Part shown: positions 62,025-64,000 of the stretch, piece by piece
How the letters are laid out: each line of letters starts with the position of its first letter
Position numbering within the stretch: the first letter of the stretch is position 1
Assembly (NCBI GenBank): GCA_023665425.1
Contig: JAMPDX010000002.1
Location: 62,001 to 126,000, forward strand
Source of the DNA: Muribaculaceae bacterium
GTDB lineage: Bacteria > Bacteroidota > Bacteroidia > Bacteroidales > Muribaculaceae
DNA length: 64,000 nucleotides
Direction: 5' to 3'
Notes under the pieces: model-generated
Told to the model about the DNA's origin: nothing
Seen by the model: only the letters and a program-made list of their open reading frames with translations
Databases searched by the model: none
Made by a program: the position numbers and the translations under genes

Positions 62025-62180
62025 TTATCCTTGCAGAAACGTCCAAAGTTTTTTAAGGAGGAAAATAGCGATGACAACGATTACGACGATGGTAGGTGTA
62101 CACCAATCTGATTCAATGACATACGAAGCTCCAAACGCCACTGCAACCCAGAAGATTACCGATATCAAGCTTTTGAACAT
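62025..62180 (-). CDS. 51-residue membrane protein
   Basis: Two hydrophobic stretches (about 5-22, IFWVAVAFGASYVI, and 30-42, IVVIVVIAIFLL) joined by a short polar turn with Cys, ending in KKLWTFLQG. ATG at 62178-62180, TAA at 62025-62027. Its spacing to the neighbours (8 bases upstream, 20 downstream) fits the operon. Possible type I toxin-like or structural peptide; inference only. Confidence 0.55.
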   Translation of the reverse strand: MFKSLISVIFWVAVAFGASYVIESDWCTPTIVVIVVIAIFLLKKLWTFLQG

Positions 62181-62188
62181 TGCCTATC

Positions 62189-62611
62189 CTAAATTCTTTT
62201 CAGTGTGAATGGCATGTCGAGGCTTTCGAACAGCGGCTTGTAGTCGGCAGCATACTCGAAGCCGTGTTCACGGCCGTAAACGGCCAAAGCTTCCGTCAGG
62301 TTAAAAAGCAGGTTGGTGGTGTCAGCTATGTCCACATTGAAATGCTTGAGCAGCCTGGCTATATTCTCTATCCCTTTGACGGTGATCTGTTTGCCTTGTT
62401 CTCTGCCACGGAGCATATAGTACATGGTGGTTATCTCCAGCAAATCCTTGGTGAGTTTGCTTTCAACTTTCGCGTCTGCCTTTTCGGTAAGAAAGTCGTG
62501 ACAATTGCTGAGCTCTACTTCACCCATATCTATAATCTCTCCTTCGTCACTATCTTCACCGCACTTAATCAGTGCATCGATATATGGTTGCAATTTACTA
62601 TTCGGTTCCAT
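62189..62611 (-). CDS. unknown helical protein
   Basis: 140 residues, acidic N-terminus then helices (LTKDLLEITTMYYMLRGREQGKQ, IENIARLLKHFNV). No signal peptide and no family recognised. It starts 2 bases after the preceding gene, so the two are coupled. Confidence 0.6.
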   Translation of the reverse strand: MEPNSKLQPYIDALIKCGEDSDEGEIIDMGEVELSNCHDFLTEKADAKVESKLTKDLLEITTMYYMLRGREQGKQITVKGIENIARLLKHFNVDIADTTNLLFNLTEALAVYGREHGFEYAADYKPLFESLDMPFTLKRI

Positions 62612-62613
62612 AA

Positions 62614-63345
62614 TTATTTCCTTGATTTTGTGTATGATTGTGAATAGGCTTTTGAAAGTTCGGAGGCTTTCATTGTGGAGAAGGCCGTGACGTTGCCGCC
62701 ATATACAACTATTTGGTCTATTATCTTCTCGCCGTCAATTTCAATAACGGCATCCCGGTCAAACCCCTTGAGGAAGTTGGCAAATTCTCGGACGGTTACA
62801 GCATTCTGGACAGTCCCGGCATCAAGATTGACAGTGGTGAAGTGTTGATTTGAGTGACCGGGGTGATGCGTCTCGGGCTCAACGAAAGTCACGCGATTGA
62901 TGCTTTCCTGATAGACAGCTATATTGTCTGATATCTCAGAATCATTGAGTTGGTCATACAATTCGCCGACGGTAAGCGCAAACTCAGTTCGGCAAGCTAT
63001 GACTTCGGCATCCTCGAAGTCATCATCTCTGAGATCTGACAACATTTCAAGGAATACAAGAAGTGTGTTCCGTTCTTTGGCAAGTGTTTGGAGTTCTGAA
63101 TAGGCAGCGTCCTTGTCATCAGTATCAAGATTGGCAACAAGCAGTTTCATAGGCTCATCCGAGTCGTTGAGCTTAACCCAATTATCAACACGTCCGAGCA
63201 CAATGCGTGCGCCGGGCAGAGAAGTCAGAAAATCCTGAGCCGCATCAAAGCTCACAAGCAAGTCGAGCCGAAGCACCACAGTACCCGTCCGGCCTTCCTC
63301 AGCCCTGTCAGCCACCTCAAAGAGCGCATCCTTCAGATTCCACAT
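62614..63345 (-). CDS. unknown protein
   Basis: 243 residues, cytosolic, acidic. The middle (LLVFLEMLSDLRDDDFEDAEVIACRTEFALTV) and the start (VVLRLDLLVSFDAAQDFLTSL) read as alternating strands and helices, perhaps two domains. No nucleotide-binding motif was seen. It is the first longer gene after the operon's promoter. Confidence 0.6.
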   Translation of the reverse strand: MWNLKDALFEVADRAEEGRTGTVVLRLDLLVSFDAAQDFLTSLPGARIVLGRVDNWVKLNDSDEPMKLLVANLDTDDKDAAYSELQTLAKERNTLLVFLEMLSDLRDDDFEDAEVIACRTEFALTVGELYDQLNDSEISDNIAVYQESINRVTFVEPETHHPGHSNQHFTTVNLDAGTVQNAVTVREFANFLKGFDRDAVIEIDGEKIIDQIVVYGGNVTAFSTMKASELSKAYSQSYTKSRK

Positions 63346-63364
63346 GGTTTATCCGTTAGAATAT

Positions 63365-63499
63365 TTATATGCCGCGAAGTCTCACAATCCTGGCAACGTA
63401 ACTGTCAACTGCTTCTCTATTTGTCCAGTCAAGCAATCGGTACTGACAGAACAGCCCTGCCATATCCTGCCACTTCATCATTTTCTTGAGTTTGCTCAT
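63365..63499 (-). CDS. 44-residue basic protein
   Basis: MSKLKKMMKWQDMAGLF to RIVRLRGI, basic and helical, no hydrophobic segment. It is immediately downstream of a TAATTTTG promoter (26 bases to the ATG) and 19 bases before the next gene. Likely the first gene of the operon. Function unknown. Confidence 0.5.
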   Translation of the reverse strand: MSKLKKMMKWQDMAGLFCQYRLLDWTNREAVDSYVARIVRLRGI

Positions 63500-63524
63500 A
63501 ATCTTGTCTTTTTGTTTTCAAGAC

Positions 63525-63532
63525 CAAAATTA
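63525..63532 (-). promoter_or_regulatory. promoter -7 box of the accessory operon
   Basis: TAATTTTG on the minus strand, TAnnTTTG type. It is flanked by an imperfect inverted repeat (TTACTCACT at 63530 and AGTGAAGTAA at 63549-63558), which overlaps the promoter and could be an operator. Confidence 0.55.
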
Positions 63533-63558
63533 CTCACTTTTTTGGGTAAGTGAAGTAA

Positions 63559-63581
63559 AGTGTGAAGCAATTCTTCACACT
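63559..63581. promoter_or_regulatory. palindrome next to the HTH gene, possible operator or terminator
   Basis: Perfect 9-base arms AGTGTGAAG / CTTCACACT with a 5-base spacer, 10 bases beyond the HTH gene's stop and upstream of the operon promoter. It could be a binding site for that regulator or a terminator hairpin. Confidence 0.5.
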
Positions 63582-63590
63582 CTCCAGGTT

Positions 63591-63995
63591 TTACGATTTA
63601 TCGTTGCTTGTCGATTTCAGGACCTCATATATGGCAGCCAGTGTCATATATTCTGACATATCAAGGGATTGAGCCTCATTTGAGTCTCTCACCTCCGAGC
63701 CGATACTGATACGCGAACTGACAAATCGAGGCAACCGGCTACGGGCAGGCGATGCAGACCGCCTCTCCTGCTCCTCCTTGATAATCCGAGCAATATCCTC
63801 AAAAAAGTTATGTTCAAGCACAAGACTGATATTCATCAGCAACTGAGAATCGATGGTGGGGCGGCTGAAGATTTCGTAGATGTTTCGCCGGTCGCAATGC
63901 AGCTGATTGGCAAGCCACACGACAGTCTTCTTGGCATGCATCTGTCTGACATGCTCAAACACGTCCTTCACCATCTCCCCCATGTGTACGTTCAT
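63591..63995 (-). CDS. HTH-domain regulator
   Basis: 134 residues (or 130 from the ATG at 63983). KTVVWLANQLHCDRRNIYEIFSRPTIDSQLLMNISLVLEHNFFEDI is a XRE-like helix-turn-helix of a type common in Bacteroidales accessory DNA. The C-terminus (about 85-134) has Ser/Arg-rich and acidic segments and may bind a signal or partner. It is the only gene upstream of the accessory operon within the window and is the natural candidate for its regulator. Confidence 0.7.
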   Translation of the reverse strand: MNVHMGEMVKDVFEHVRQMHAKKTVVWLANQLHCDRRNIYEIFSRPTIDSQLLMNISLVLEHNFFEDIARIIKEEQERRSASPARSRLPRFVSSRISIGSEVRDSNEAQSLDMSEYMTLAAIYEVLKSTSNDKS

Positions 63996-64000
63996 AACTT

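Noticed and set aside
1..64000. tRNA, rRNA and CRISPR arrays
   Set aside because: I saw no T-loop/anticodon arrangement, rRNA-like conserved blocks or regularly spaced repeats.

Overview
The window looks like chromosome from an anaerobic gut member of the order Bacteroidales, probably Muribaculaceae or a close relative. The evidence is indirect but consistent: several starts are preceded by the Bacteroidetes-type promoter (a TTG/TTTG box about 20 bases before TAnnTTTG), Shine-Dalgarno sequences are mostly absent, and many proteins belong to families typical of this order (DUF4369, DUF4465, DUF3256, DUF6089-like, DUF6242-like, DUF2795, OmpH-OmpH-BamA). No rRNA, tRNA or CRISPR array was seen. 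The family-level name is an inference.

Positions 1-51,650 are core chromosome. From the left: the end of an NAD(P)H-hydrate dehydratase gene; a plus-strand run with a DUF4369 lipoprotein, two overlapping rhomboid genes, an EEP-family membrane protein and the peptidase Dcp; a bidirectional terminator; then minus-strand TPM protein, dNTPase, PrmC, a LysE-type exporter, two lipoproteins, an SRPBCC protein and PyrE. A long-chain acyl-CoA ligase is on the plus strand. The minus-strand folK and the rimP-nusA-infB operon follow, then a C69 dipeptidase. After a plus-strand DEAD-box helicase, DUF3256 and gltX block comes the envelope operon DUF6089-uppS-bamA-ompH-ompH-murI. Next are a large DUF6242-like lipoprotein, ribD-surE-glycosyltransferase, adk and hpt. 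The plus-strand block recF-dciA-thioesterase-SIS isomerase-TPR-ribH-msrA is followed by a phosphate-type porin, a class A acid phosphatase and a small DUF2795 gene.

Three kinds of short dispersed repeat lie between core genes: a 76-78 bp element with perfect 18-bp terminal inverted repeats (two copies), a roughly 110-bp hairpin-rich element (three copies), and a 197-bp element with imperfect 33-bp inverted ends between nusA and infB.

From 51,650 to 64,000 the content is accessory. The last 23 bases of the DUF2795 gene reappear about 4 kb downstream with one mismatch, as if an element had integrated at the 3' end of that gene. The AT-rich segment between the copies carries a DUF4417-like protein with an unrelated C-terminal domain, a small partner gene, and an orphan RloA-like ATPase, but no integrase. 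Next come a 5'-truncated IS4-like transposase and the frameshifted start of an AAA_14-type ATPase gene. The final 7 kb is one co-directional run of about 14 small genes: a DprA-like SLOG protein, a YqiA-like hydrolase, two pairs of paralogous unknown proteins, tiny membrane proteins, and an upstream HTH regulator with a palindrome next to the operon promoter. This run is the best candidate for an undescribed system, though its function cannot be read from sequence alone.
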